From Cylindrotheca closterium (Eukaryota; Bacillariophyta; Bacillariophyceae; Bacillariales; Bacillariaceae): a stretch of 64,000 nucleotides of DNA. The notes beneath the pieces were generated by a model. That model searched no databases. It was not told the origin of the DNA and saw only the letters and a list, made by a program, of their open reading frames with translations. The stretch spans positions 1,051,951 to 1,115,950 of the forward strand of contig CAKOGP040001758.1 of assembly GCA_933822405.4 (NCBI GenBank). The letters are read 5' to 3'. The first letter of the stretch is position 1. Each line of letters starts with the position of its first letter. Positions 55,232 to 64,000 of this stretch are shown piece after piece. A program made the position numbers and the translations under genes.

Positions 55232-55759
55232 CCGTTTCCTGGTCAGACAATACAAATCAATACATTTCGTAGACCTGGTACAAACTCTACATAGTCAAAT
55301 TAGTCAAACTGATTTATATAAATAGTCAGGTCCAGATCTGCTGTTTAGAGGCATTGTCGACAACAGGACAAGGGCCCACAATTGAATACAATAGATTTGA
55401 AATCACTTTCCTTTGTGTGAATAATTGGTTGGACCACTTCTTGATAATTGATGCTGTGTTTCCCATCACTGTAGCAAATGTACTGAATCTACGTGAAAGG
55501 AACTAAAAAAGCCCTTTGTTTGAACGTCAAAATAGGAAAGTGACTTCCAACAACAATTTCCCCACATATACTCTTATCAGACATCTTCTTTGATATAAAT
55601 GACTTCCAACTATGTGTTTAGTTCTTTAGTGGCCAAATTTGGCGAGTAGTATTTAGAGGTTTTAGGTACTATTTTGGAGAAGTCGGTGTAGTCGACTTCA
55701 CGTACATTTTGCACTGGCTCTACAAATGTATTGATTTGCATTGTCTGACCAGGAAACGG
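55232..55759. mobile_element. MITE with TTAA flanks (piggyBac-like)
   Basis: The ends are inverted repeats of about 41 bp: 5' CCGTTTCCTGGTCAGACAAT then RCAAATCAATACATTT, and its reverse complement at the right end with about two differences. TTAA lies directly outside both ends (55228-55231 and 55760-55763), the target duplication of piggyBac-type elements. The 528-bp interior has no coding capacity, so it must depend on a transposase elsewhere. TTAACC could instead be part of the inverted repeat. Confidence 0.78.
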
Positions 55760-56496
55760 TTAAACATGAAAATGACTATACCACTGCAATTTCTTACGTG
55801 CGTCGTTTTGATCAGGATCTCAGCGCTATCGGATTGGCTGAAATTAATCTATGACTTTTGATATCGTTATCAAATTTTATTGAAATTCATATCAAGATGG
55901 TGCAGTGAAATTGCAAATTGGAATCGTTTTGATTGGTTGATTCGGTTTTCCCCCATATAGCTTCCCCCTGGATGCCATTTGATTTGTTTATGACATCGGA
56001 AGAACTTTGTTAGAATAAAGCAAAATGTGCTCTATCGTGAGTGCTTTTAGCGCTCAGAACAAACTCTCTGCAATCTAAATTCGTAATCGACTGTACAACA
56101 CTTTCACGACAATAGTTCTCCTGTGTCTAGGTATACTTTGAGTGAAATTGTTCCTATTTGATTAATGTTTGGCTTGAATTGATGATTCAATCACAAAAGT
56201 GAGTTCAACAATTTTCCCTTGGAAAATCCCTTGTTTACAGAACTTGATTTGACTTCTACCACAATTCTGTGTTGAATGCAGTACTTTGGGACATCTTGCA
56301 TTATTCCCTGCTGCATCGTACACAACATCAATATTCCACTTGTACAGGATCTTTTCCTGTTTGTGTGGATACAGATTTGTCCAACAGACTTATGTCCGGC
56401 ATACTTGTGTCGAATCCCGACATCTTGCACGATCAAAGTCCGATCGCACGTGTCGAAAACCTTGTACTTGAATAGTTTCTTTTGGAACGTAAAAAC
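55760..56496. other. Intergenic, mostly featureless
   Basis: AT-rich. It includes a 25-bp LTR-end match at 56008-56032 but no gene was recognised. Confidence 0.5.
56008..56032 (+). repeat. LTR-terminus-like fragment shared with 63005
   Basis: TGTTAGAATAAAGCAAAATG plus TGCTC is identical to the first 25 bases of the LTR candidate at 63005, after which the two diverge. It may be the start of a related solo LTR; its other end was not found. Confidence 0.5.
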
Positions 56497-57266
56497 TCAT
56501 ATTTTGTCATATCCCAACATCTCTCTTTCTGACTCCACTTCGCTCTCGTCCACTCCACTGCTTCGTGGGTAATCGTCATCCCAGAGCCTGACATGATCAA
56601 GATGAAGGCGCGCCTCCATCTTCTCCTCGGAGCATTGGAATCCATTTCGCTTGCCATGGAAGACAGATTCCCCATTCTTATCTAAATGTGCAGATTCAAC
56701 TCGTAGAAGCCATTGTGGTTCTGCTCTGCTCACTTTGCGTTCGTCCTTGTGTTCTTGACAATGCCGGGTTGCCTTTCCACAGACAAAGAGATCGTGTTCT
56801 GTCTCCACCTTTGGCCCGATGAAGTTGGCTCTACAGTGAGTATTGTCCAGATGGATGAGATCCTCGATCGCTGGCTTGGTCCCGTCCCAGATTTCTTCGG
56901 GATCTGTTGGCTAAAACAGCCAGTCTGGTCCTCAAAAATGTGACAAGCTGGTTCTGACCCAGCTACCGGTATATCCTATCTATTTGTCACGCCTGAAGAC
57001 CACTTTTAATCCATATAAACCTGGATTTTCCACAAGTACTTTGTTAGTCCCAACAGTACTTCATTAGTTCTTACACGCGCACGTGAATTCCCAACAGGAT
57101 CCTCTTCTTCTCCTTCAGTGTCTGGTGGTGCTTTTCCCAGGTTTCGTGTCGGTTCCCCATCAGAGAGGCCAGCATCAAAATCTGAATCGATTTTGCCATC
57201 ATAAGTGCTTCGGAAATCGCTCATTTCAGTTTGAATTTCCTCCACGACTCGTGGCACGCCAGCCAC
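56497..57266 (-). pseudogene. Unrecognised two-exon gene or relic
   Basis: Two frames join across a candidate 110-nt intron (57020-56911): an acidic segment (EIQTEMSDFRSTYDGK ... TEGEEEDPVGNSRARV) and a C-terminal part (HCRANFIGPKVETEHDLFVC, RAEPQWLLRVESAHLDKNG, LHLDHVRLWDDDYPRSSG). A further upstream frame, 57420-57226, starts with ATG (MDFGRLLNALSPNGRA) but is in a different frame, so either another intron or a frameshift lies near 57300. I cannot assign a family; the mixture suggests a decayed host gene or transposon ORF. Confidence 0.35.
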
Positions 57267-57420
57267 GGATGGTTGAGTAGGAATGAGAGTGTCCGGAGAT
57301 CATGCTGCCTCTCTGTCGGCTCCGGCCGGTACTTGATAGATCCGAATTGACTGTTTCTACTGGGGGTCTATGAGCCCGCCCATTTGGCGATAACGCATTG
57401 AGAAGACGTCCAAAATCCAT

Positions 57421-57858
57421 GATTTTTGCAAACTCCTGATTCCTCTTATTGATTCCTTATATGGATCACTATCCCCCCCCAGACGAGTTTAAATTTTTCT
57501 ACGCTATGTTGGGGTCCAATAGTGTTCAATCGCAAGGTTCAATCTGGATCGAGTTGTGGGTTTCTTGCCACAACTCAATTCTTTCCAGTTTGGTGCTTAC
57601 GTGTTCACATCTTCTCCAAGTTCAGTACTTCTTCTCACGAATGGTAGCTACGCGTCAGATCTTCGTTCAAGTTCTTTGCTGGCTACCGGAATTCGGAATT
57701 CTTCTTCTTCTTCACTTTCGCAACCTTTCTATACGGTCGGCTGGGTACAGTAGAGTCCAGAATTCGGAAGTCCTCACTCTGCCGGGTGTTCCAGACCTCA
57801 TCCCCCCTCATCCACCACAACAACCACAGGAATTTTGCATCAGAAAATATAAGGAAGA
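57421..57858. other. Intergenic, no supported gene
   Basis: A 158-codon plus-strand frame at 57449 has no conserved character and ends in the 5' part of the next gene; I treat this as spacer and promoter. Confidence 0.5.
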
Positions 57859-58721
57859 ATGCTTCTCTCCGCCCAATGGCGTGCTGGTTCCAGGGTTTTG
57901 TTGCAACGAGGAGGAATCGCAGTGACACGTGAGTTTCAAACACCATCGAGACTCTTTTTGCCGCGTTATTGCAAAAGTCCATCGCCAATTTCAAAACGGT
58001 CCTCCATTACTAGCGCAATGGGATTCGATGCAGTGCGGTGGTACACTCCAATGACGACAGAAGAGGAGGACAAGGAAAAGGCTCGAATCGCTCACCTAAG
58101 TTCAGAAGAAAAAGACCAAGAACTACGCGAGTTAAATCGTAAACTCGCGAGATTGGAGAAGTTGAAGGGTATTAATACTGGTGAACTATACACCTGGAGT
58201 GGACGGTACAAAGTAAGACTGTGATTTTGTCGACTCAGATGTGACAATTCTTTGAATTCGACTTGAATTCTTATGCTTTCCTTTCTTTTAAACTTTAGGC
58301 TCTCATGAAGGACTATGGATTTCCACTATTTGTTTGGTACGTGTGCCTGGGTGTTGTGTCCTTTTCCTGATCCTTCCTATCGTGCTCTCTGAAAATGGAC
58401 CGTTCTTACCGATAGTGCTTAAATTTTCCGCAATTATTTTTCTCTTTCAGGTACTGGTGTTGTTGGTTCTCGATGGGAGTCATGGTCTATGCCTCTATCG
58501 ACTTGGGGGGTTTGGATGCCATGATGATAATCTCCAAAGCGGACAATGCCTTGTCCCAACTAACGGGATCTCAGTGGGCCTTGGCAGAGAAAATTGATCC
58601 ACAACTTGGTCAGATTGGAGTTACATTAGTGCTCAATGAACTCTTGGAACCTATCCGACTGCCATTTGTGGTTGTGACTTTAAAGCCAGCCGTCGATTTT
58701 ATTAATCCTCCAAAGTACTAA
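57859..58721 (+). CDS. DUF1279 (FAM210-like) protein, probably mitochondrial
   Basis: Exons 57859-58212, 58299-58336 and 58451-58721 give 220 residues; the middle exon is 38 nt. The N-terminal ~50 residues are rich in Arg/Ser with no acidic residues up to about residue 24, a mitochondrial presequence type. An acidic coiled-coil-like stretch (TTEEEDKEKARIAHLSSEEK) follows. The conserved part starts ALMKDYGFPLFVWYW and runs through a transmembrane segment (FSMGVMVYASID) to the C terminus, matching the DUF1279 domain of FAM210A/B, inner-membrane proteins linked to mitochondrial translation and lipid metabolism. Splices are fixed by reading frame: PLFVW|YW is restored only when both introns are removed. 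It converges on prohibitin. Confidence 0.8.
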
Positions 58722-58980
58722 GATGCTCGAAAGATGATAAAAGGTATTTTTGGAATTCCAAGAAGGTAGATCACTCAATTCATAACAAAGCACTGTTCCA
58801 ATATGTTGGTCACGATACATCGTGAAAGCAATCGAAAAAGCTTTTTTTCGATTCCAAGCTTTCGATTCATCAGAATAGCTTCCTTGAAAGTGGATTGATT
58901 GCTGGTGGTACTAAGGAGCGGCATTGGTACATTTCGATATATAGAGAAAGTAAACTCAAACTAAACTTTCGTATGAATGA
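58722..58980. other. 3' spacer between convergent genes
   Basis: Only 260 bp; no feature was recognised. Confidence 0.5.
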
Positions 58981-59829
58981 TTACTTGTCTAATCCTAGAA
59001 GCAAGTTGGCACCACCTCCATTGCCATTTCCCGATCCAGAAGTGTTGGGAAGGTATACAATGTTTCGACTGTTGGCCAACTTTCCCGCGATTTCCTTTGC
59101 AGCATCAATGCGGCGCACTTCAACAATCGCATTTCCTGTCTTTTCCATGGCTTTGGTAATAATGGAGGCTGCCTCAGCTTCTCCTTCCGCTCTTGTTACC
59201 ACCGCCATTCGTTCCTGCTCCGCTCGCTTGACAACCCATTGTTGACGTTCTGCCTCCTGAGAGGCCACTTGCTTAGCTTCAATGGCGTTCATGAACTCTC
59301 TACCAAAAGTAAGGTGAGTGATGGCAACATCATCGAATTCCAAGTGAAAGGTTTTGGCACGCTTGATCATTTCGCTTTTGATTCTTGCCGAGACTTCCGC
59401 GCGTTTGCTGAGAAGTTCTTCGGCGTTGTACTGTGCGACAACACTCTTGAGGACTTCATTTCCAATGGAAGGCAAGACTCTCTCATCAAAATCAGTTCCA
59501 AGCTCTCGGTACAACTTGGGAAGTTCATCAATCATGGGGCGCCATAGAACCCGCAACTTGATGTTAACCATCTGCAGATCCTTGGTACCAGTAACAGAAG
59601 GAATTTCTCTTGGCTTGGTACGAACATCAAAAATGATAGGACGCTGGATGCCTGGGATCAAAAAGTGGGTTCCCTCTCCGCTGACATCTGGACGCACACC
59701 GCCTCTTAGTTGGTCAAACATGACTGCTCGTTCTCCTCCATCGACATTGTAAAGACATTGGCTGACGGTGAAAACGCCTGTGGCGCCGACAGCAGAAAGG
59801 CGGCTTAATCGAGAGAGAGCAGCCTGCAT
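58981..59829 (-). CDS. PHB1: Prohibitin (PHB1-type)
   Basis: I take the ATG at 59829 (MQAALSRLSRLSAVGATG) rather than upstream in-frame Mets, because the family starts there. The 282-residue protein is intronless. It has the short N-terminal hydrophobic anchor, the SPFH core (GERAVMFDQLRGGV, GTHFLIPGIQRPIIFDVRTKP, IGNEVLKSVVAQYNAEELLS) and the C-terminal coiled coil (EAKQVASQEAERQQWVVKRA). The wording is that of the PHB1 subunit. Prohibitins form ring complexes with PHB2 in the mitochondrial inner membrane and stabilise respiratory proteins. A 21-bp motif (TTTGGAGATATGCAATGGAT) is duplicated 36 bp apart in the 5' leader (59843-59900). Confidence 0.95.
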   Translation of the reverse strand: MQAALSRLSRLSAVGATGVFTVSQCLYNVDGGERAVMFDQLRGGVRPDVSGEGTHFLIPGIQRPIIFDVRTKPREIPSVTGTKDLQMVNIKLRVLWRPMIDELPKLYRELGTDFDERVLPSIGNEVLKSVVAQYNAEELLSKRAEVSARIKSEMIKRAKTFHLEFDDVAITHLTFGREFMNAIEAKQVASQEAERQQWVVKRAEQERMAVVTRAEGEAEAASIITKAMEKTGNAIVEVRRIDAAKEIAGKLANSRNIVYLPNTSGSGNGNGGGANLLLGLDK

Positions 59830-60622
59830 TTTGAGTAGTAGTATTTGGAGATATGCAATGGATGGGGCTTTTGGATCGTTTGGAGATATGCAATGGATGT
59901 TATTCCTTTTGGATCGTGTGAGACCAGAATGGATGGGTGACTCACATCGATCTTCGAAGCAAGGCATGGAATGGAATCCTCTTGAGAGGAATCTGGAAAA
60001 TCTCAAATTGGAAAATGGGCTCCATACGTTAATTGGACCAGAGAGTGTCCGTCATTCGTACGTTTAGATAGCTTAACCTAGAGATTCGCACACATCTTGT
60101 ACTCGTATAATCCCCATGTTTGTTATCGTACTCGTTCTCGTACAAAATCTCTCGTACCTCGCTACTCAATTTAACGGTTTATCAGACCCAAGCAATCCAC
60201 AATGGATAGAGGGGCCGGGAAGGCTTTCGAATAATATCTGTTTGAAGAAATCGCCTCATTCAGCCATGGTTAGGATCACCATCGTCGTATCGATCTCGTG
60301 ATTTTTTCATGCCACAATTTCAGCATTTGGATGCGCACCAAAGGCTAATCACATCGCAGCGTTAACTAAATTGTTCGCTAGCGAAGGCTAAATGGCAGAC
60401 GTGCCATGCATGCAACCATCCGTGCCACGTTTATATACAGCTCTCAATATGAGATGCTTTGACATTTAGGGCTAAATTATTTGAAACTGCCAGCTATCAC
60501 CAACGTTCGCCTTCTGGCGATTCTCTCCAGTGATTTCTGACTTCAAGTCTGACACTTTTTCGACCTGAAACCAAACAACACATCAAAAACATCAAAAATC
60601 GTCCACACATCATCGCATCACA
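59830..60622. other. Intergenic; left flank of a decayed retroelement
   Basis: No gene. A TTTATATACAG TATA-like string at about 60430 lies ~190 bp before the gag-like ORF and could belong to its LTR, but LTR borders were not defined. Confidence 0.45.
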
Positions 60623-61786
60623 ATGGCTGCTGTTATTCAATTTCGTAACTGGTGCGAAGTCGATCTCCTTATTCGACCCGTCCTCACGCAACACATGACC
60701 GATGTTGAAGGTCTTGACTCTGTTGACTCCTTCGCCAACAGAACCACTTCTCAAGTTCAAGAAGACATCAAATCTATGCGAAGAGCCCCTAATCCCAACA
60801 ATGCAAATGCGACTATTGGAGTCACCGCTCGCGAATCGATGACTATTCATCGTATCTCCAAATATGGGAAGCTCCTCATTTTGGTTCAAAGAACCCATAC
60901 TCCAGCCCTTGGAACCATTCAAAATCTCCTTTTTATTGGTCAATTCTATGATGAAAACCCAGATCTTATGGAAGGGGACTCCAACCCACTTCCTCCACAT
61001 CCTCCAAAGTTCAACAATCGCGATGGTCGAATCATGATGGAAAACATTGAAAGTTGGGCTCGTACTGCCTATGGTTACCGTGGAATTCGCCTTGATTATA
61101 TTTTCCGTGAAAATTCTGAACTTCCAGTTGCTGGTGACCCTGGTTTTCTCAAAGCCGATGATGGCACTCGCTCCATTGAGGAAGAACTCGTCCAACGTGC
61201 TGCTCATACTGGCGCTGTGTTCCGTCGCAACAACCAGAAATATTGGGTTATGCTCCATGCTGTCACTCATGAAACCGATGCCTACAATCACGTTCGTCAA
61301 TTTGCTCCAACTTTGAATGGCCGAGCTGCTTACTTCGCTCTGTTTGCACAATATCGTGGAAGGGGACATTTCACCAATGAACGCCAAGCTGCTGTCCGTG
61401 TCCTCGCAACACTTCACTGGAACGGTAAAGCTCAAGGCTTCACTTGGAATACTTTTATCAGTCGCCTTATTGGAGCCTTCAATGACCTCAAGTTGAATGG
61501 TGATCCACGCTCTGATGCAAATAAGGTTGAAGGCTTCACTTGGAATACTTTTATCAGTCGCCTTATTGGGGCCTTCAATGACCTCGAGTTGAATGGTGAT
61601 CCACGCTCTGATGCAAATAAGGTTGACGTACTTCTTGAGAAAACTGTTGGAGATTCCTCACTTTCCAATGGAAGATCACATATTACTGGAGATGCCGTTC
61701 TCCGATCCAATTTCCAAGGTGCCATCGATTATGTAACAACACAAGTCTTAGCTGCAGGTAACGACAACACCCAGCGCCGCACTTGA
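60623..61786 (+). CDS. Gag-like ORF of a decayed copia-type element, with internal duplication
   Basis: The 387-residue frame starts MAAVIQFRNWCEVDLL and resembles structural ORFs next to copia-like protease in diatom repeats; the capsid fold was not matched. A 32-codon segment (GFTWNTFISRLIGAFNDL with LNGDPRSDANKV) is present twice in tandem (61434-61625), differing by K/E. At the stop, TGA at 61784-61786 probably replaces CGA, since the frame continues in a Gly/Arg-rich RNA-binding tail (FRQGGGGGRGGNGRGGGRF) before a second stop. The following pol is broken, so this copy is dead unless helped. Confidence 0.7.
   Translation: MAAVIQFRNWCEVDLLIRPVLTQHMTDVEGLDSVDSFANRTTSQVQEDIKSMRRAPNPNNANATIGVTARESMTIHRISKYGKLLILVQRTHTPALGTIQNLLFIGQFYDENPDLMEGDSNPLPPHPPKFNNRDGRIMMENIESWARTAYGYRGIRLDYIFRENSELPVAGDPGFLKADDGTRSIEEELVQRAAHTGAVFRRNNQKYWVMLHAVTHETDAYNHVRQFAPTLNGRAAYFALFAQYRGRGHFTNERQAAVRVLATLHWNGKAQGFTWNTFISRLIGAFNDLKLNGDPRSDANKVEGFTWNTFISRLIGAFNDLELNGDPRSDANKVDVLLEKTVGDSSLSNGRSHITGDAVLRSNFQGAIDYVTTQVLAAGNDNTQRRT
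61434..61625 (+). repeat. Tandem 96-bp duplication within the gag-like ORF
   Basis: Units 61434-61529 and 61530-61625 begin AAGGCTTCACTTGGAATACT and are nearly identical. The length keeps the reading frame. Confidence 0.93.
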
Positions 61787-63004
61787 CAACTTGCTGCCTT
61801 CAGACAAGGTGGTGGTGGTGGACGCGGTGGCAATGGGAGAGGTGGAGGTCGCTTTGAATCGTTTGCAATCTAGTGTTCCAGATCGCTTTAGCCGCAACGG
61901 TATTCTACTAAATGATGGAGGCTACTCTGATCAAATCTGGAGAGAGGAATTCACACAGCACCTCTTCCGCCAAGACCACCACCACCATTGCGGCGATTGC
62001 GACGCATCTCTACAGCGCTGTCAATGATGGACGAGCTGATCAAGGAGAAACAAAAGAAGATAATAATAACGATGGGTGTGGAGCAGGTGCAGGCATGAGT
62101 CGTCGTCGTTGCAACAATGGTGGGCGCGATTGACTAGGAATCTCATCTGTCGGATCTCTCACAAGTACTCGCCCAAATTCTTGTATGGTATTGGTGCTAT
62201 TGTCTACAAACACTCTTACCAACCGATGTGAACTGGACTCGCACGCAGATACATGTGCTTTTGATCCTGATTATGTCCTTTTGACGTCCTCTCAGTCAAT
62301 CAATGTCACCGGTTTTCACAATGGTTTGAAGATCAACGATGTTCGAATTGGAAATGTCTGTCTTGCCTATGACTGCCCTTTTGATCATTGAACTTACTGT
62401 CTGCATTTCTGTGAAGTGCTTTTGATACCTGGTCTAGGATTGCATCTACTCTGTATCGACCAACTGCGTGCCAACAGCGTGGTGGTAAATGACGTGCCGT
62501 TAATTCGATTATGGCCTAAACAACAAAACAGAGAAGCTAATGCTATTTTGACATCGGGTCTACGGATCCCACTACTATTTGACAAACCAATTTCCCATTT
62601 TACATGTCGCCAACCTATGGATGAAGAGGTCAGCGAGATAATGGAGTTTCAACCTATTTGGATGACTGCAGACATTCCTTGGCAGCTTTATGATCCTGAC
62701 ACCCGGCGCCAAGAAGAAGCTCTGCAACAACAGATCGATGCTGACAACTTGTATCTTTCACTCGACTTGATTCAACGCTCCCAACTGCTGCTTGCCTTGA
62801 CCGTATGTGGCATACACAGTTTGACAATTCGATCGATGAAAACTTCCGGAAAATCTATCTCATCAAGCCGGATCAACTTGCTCGTCAATGGAGAATCAGT
62901 ATTGAATGTGCACCCTGGAGAAGACAACTCAACGTGTTGTTTGTGATTGGTCGGTTGTCCTCCAAGGGTCTTGCCGCTTTCGCCCTGTACAATATCAGTT
63001 GGAG
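61787..63004 (+). pseudogene. Broken pol of the decayed copia-type element
   Basis: Several frames hold recognisable pieces: a protease-like active site CELDSHADTCAF (about 62225-62260) with a DVRIGNVCLAYDC strand, and a downstream piece (EVLLIPGLGLHLLCIDQLRAN, ILTSGLRIPLLFDKPISHF) typical of the stretch between protease and integrase in diatom copia elements. Frames change around 62400 and 62820. No integrase or reverse transcriptase remains; the sequence is cut by an LTR at 63005. Confidence 0.7.
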
Positions 63005-63346
63005 TGTTAGAATAAAGCAAAATGTGCTCCTCTTGTTGGACGTATTGATATATTGAGCAATCATATTGGTTGATTATTGATCAATGGTCTATGTGACATG
63101 ACGCGGCAGTGACGTGAATGTCAATCGTGCGTAATATGAAACGCAGTATGTCAGAACGCGTCATCACGTAGAAAGGTGATCAAGAATGAGAATTGTGAGA
63201 ATTTAGAAGATAATTTTGAACTGCAATCGAGAGTCTCACTATTGATTGAGTTCTGGCAAGAATAGTTTTGTGGATGTTGAGGTCCAGGCAAGTATAGGAG
63301 ATAATAAAGTAAGACCTTTGATTGAATAAGACTACTGCTTATTCCA
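63005..63346 (+). repeat. Candidate 5' LTR of an incoming retroelement
   Basis: It begins TGTTAGAATAA and ends near GCTTATTCCA; the ends are partly inverse (GAATAA/TTATTC), as LTR ends are. A TATA-like ATAGGAGATAATAAAG lies at about 63295. Its start interrupts the decayed pol. The right border is inferred only from TG...CA. Confidence 0.45.
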
Positions 63347-63517
63347 GAGGCTGAGGCCCAGAGTCGCTGGTGCCCAAAAGCAGACCACAGCCGGCGTAGA
63401 TTCGATCTCAGGGACTGCTCATTGAAACAGACAGGGCGTTGAGGCTCCCATTCAGGTCTGTAGAGCAAGTCCATCAGACACTCAATCGATAGTTGAAGAA
63501 AGTTTATAAAAGAGAAA

Positions 63518-63724
63518 ATGACGCGCCGCAACCAAAGTACAAGAGGAGTTCGCGGCGGCAATCGATTCGGTGGAAATCGCCAGACGAGTGGCAATTCACA
63601 GAATGCAAAAAAGAAAGAGAAACGATCGCCCAAGTATCATCCGAGCGACCCAGATTTTCCTTATGCCGATGTAACAAGAAGCCTCATAAAACTCAAAAAT
63701 CAAAAAACAAAAACTAAAAGGTAG
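63518..63724 (+). CDS. Short Arg/Gly/Asn-rich ORF in the leader of the right-edge element
   Basis: The 68 residues (TRGVRGGNRFGGNRQTSGN, KKKEKRS) are strongly basic with RGG-like units and could bind RNA. It may be a small upstream ORF of the retroelement or chance. No family was recognised. Confidence 0.3.
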   Translation: MTRRNQSTRGVRGGNRFGGNRQTSGNSQNAKKKEKRSPKYHPSDPDFPYADVTRSLIKLKNQKTKTKR

Positions 63725-63835
63725 AAAATATTCTTCCACACGCTTCTCCAAAACAAAACTGTACCAGTCCTACGCGTTTCGTACATAAAGGAAAACAGTT
63801 GTTGTTGTTGAAACAGGAATTAAATTTACACCAAC

Positions 63836-64000
63836 ATGAAGGATAGCATCATGAACCCGCCGGAGAAGGACCTGAATTCGATCATGACTGTAGCTGACCA
63901 AGGTCAGGGAGGTCTCGAGGAAAAAACCCGATCAAATTCGACCACTCAGTCGTCGATTGCTCTGACAAAGGACAACCCTGCCATCACAACTCCCCAGCGC
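63836..64000 (+). CDS. Partial ORF at right edge, probable start of gag
   Basis: From ATG at 63836 (MKDSIMNPPEKDLNSIMTV) the frame is open to the window end, polar and Ser/Thr-rich like Gag N termini. Position after an LTR candidate supports a retroelement structural gene; there is too little to identify it. Confidence 0.4.
   Translation, partial: MKDSIMNPPEKDLNSIMTVADQGQGGLEEKTRSNSTTQSSIALTKDNPAITTPQR

Noticed and set aside
57449..57925. 158-codon plus-strand frame before the DUF1279 gene
   Set aside because: No conserved content, and its end overlaps the DUF1279 start in another frame.
59830..60006. Upstream extension of prohibitin by 59 residues
   Set aside because: Prohibitins start with the short anchor at 59829; the extension contains duplicated leader sequence and is not conserved in character.

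Overview
The window looks like nuclear DNA of a diatom, probably a raphid pennate. The grounds are: short GT-AG introns (about 47-129 nt) in most multi-exon genes; eukaryotic genes such as separase, a SMARCAL1-type SNF2 enzyme, prohibitin and a JMJD4-like oxygenase; two proteins with signal peptides followed by diatom plastid-entry-like motifs; a secreted Lys/Ser-rich silaffin-like protein; and Ty1/copia elements of the type abundant in diatoms. The species cannot be named. No rRNA, tRNA or CRISPR array was recognised.

Layout. 1-4.8 kb: a copia element on the minus strand, pol running off the left edge; gag and pol are in one frame separated by a single UGA. 5.4-11 kb: a JMJD4-like hydroxylase and two head-to-tail GH2 glycosidases, the second with no promoter space or start of its own. 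11.7-20.8 kb: CobW/ZNG1 metallochaperone, MTA/SAH nucleosidase with a signal peptide, a secreted Asp-box protein, a SMARCAL1-like ATPase and a membrane-anchored SGNH-like protein. 21-38.4 kb: a phosphate-metabolism neighbourhood with two purple acid phosphatases, a secreted phosphoglycerate-mutase-fold phosphatase, a histidine acid phosphatase, a large SLC13-type permease carrying regulatory domains, a plastid AlgH-like protein, and an intronless 1183-codon transposase-like ORF. 38.4-42.9 kb: small genes (unknown, RWD, mitochondrial-like, chalcone-isomerase-like). 43.2-46.8 kb: a tandem array of three secreted beta-barrel (dirigent-like) proteins with differing N-terminal modules, one silaffin-like, one Cys-rich, one interrupted by a stop. 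47.2-54.6 kb: separase and a plastid-type glyoxalase I. 54.6-57.4 kb: gene-poor DNA with a TTAA-flanked MITE and a broken gene. 57.9-59.8 kb: a DUF1279 (FAM210-like) protein and prohibitin, facing each other, both likely mitochondrial. 60-64 kb: a decayed copia-like element interrupted by an LTR that starts another element running off the right edge.

Exon models were joined by hand from GT-AG sites, frame continuity and, where available, paralogue alignment; total coding lengths of the joined models are multiples of three. Function calls come from recognised motifs, not from database searches.
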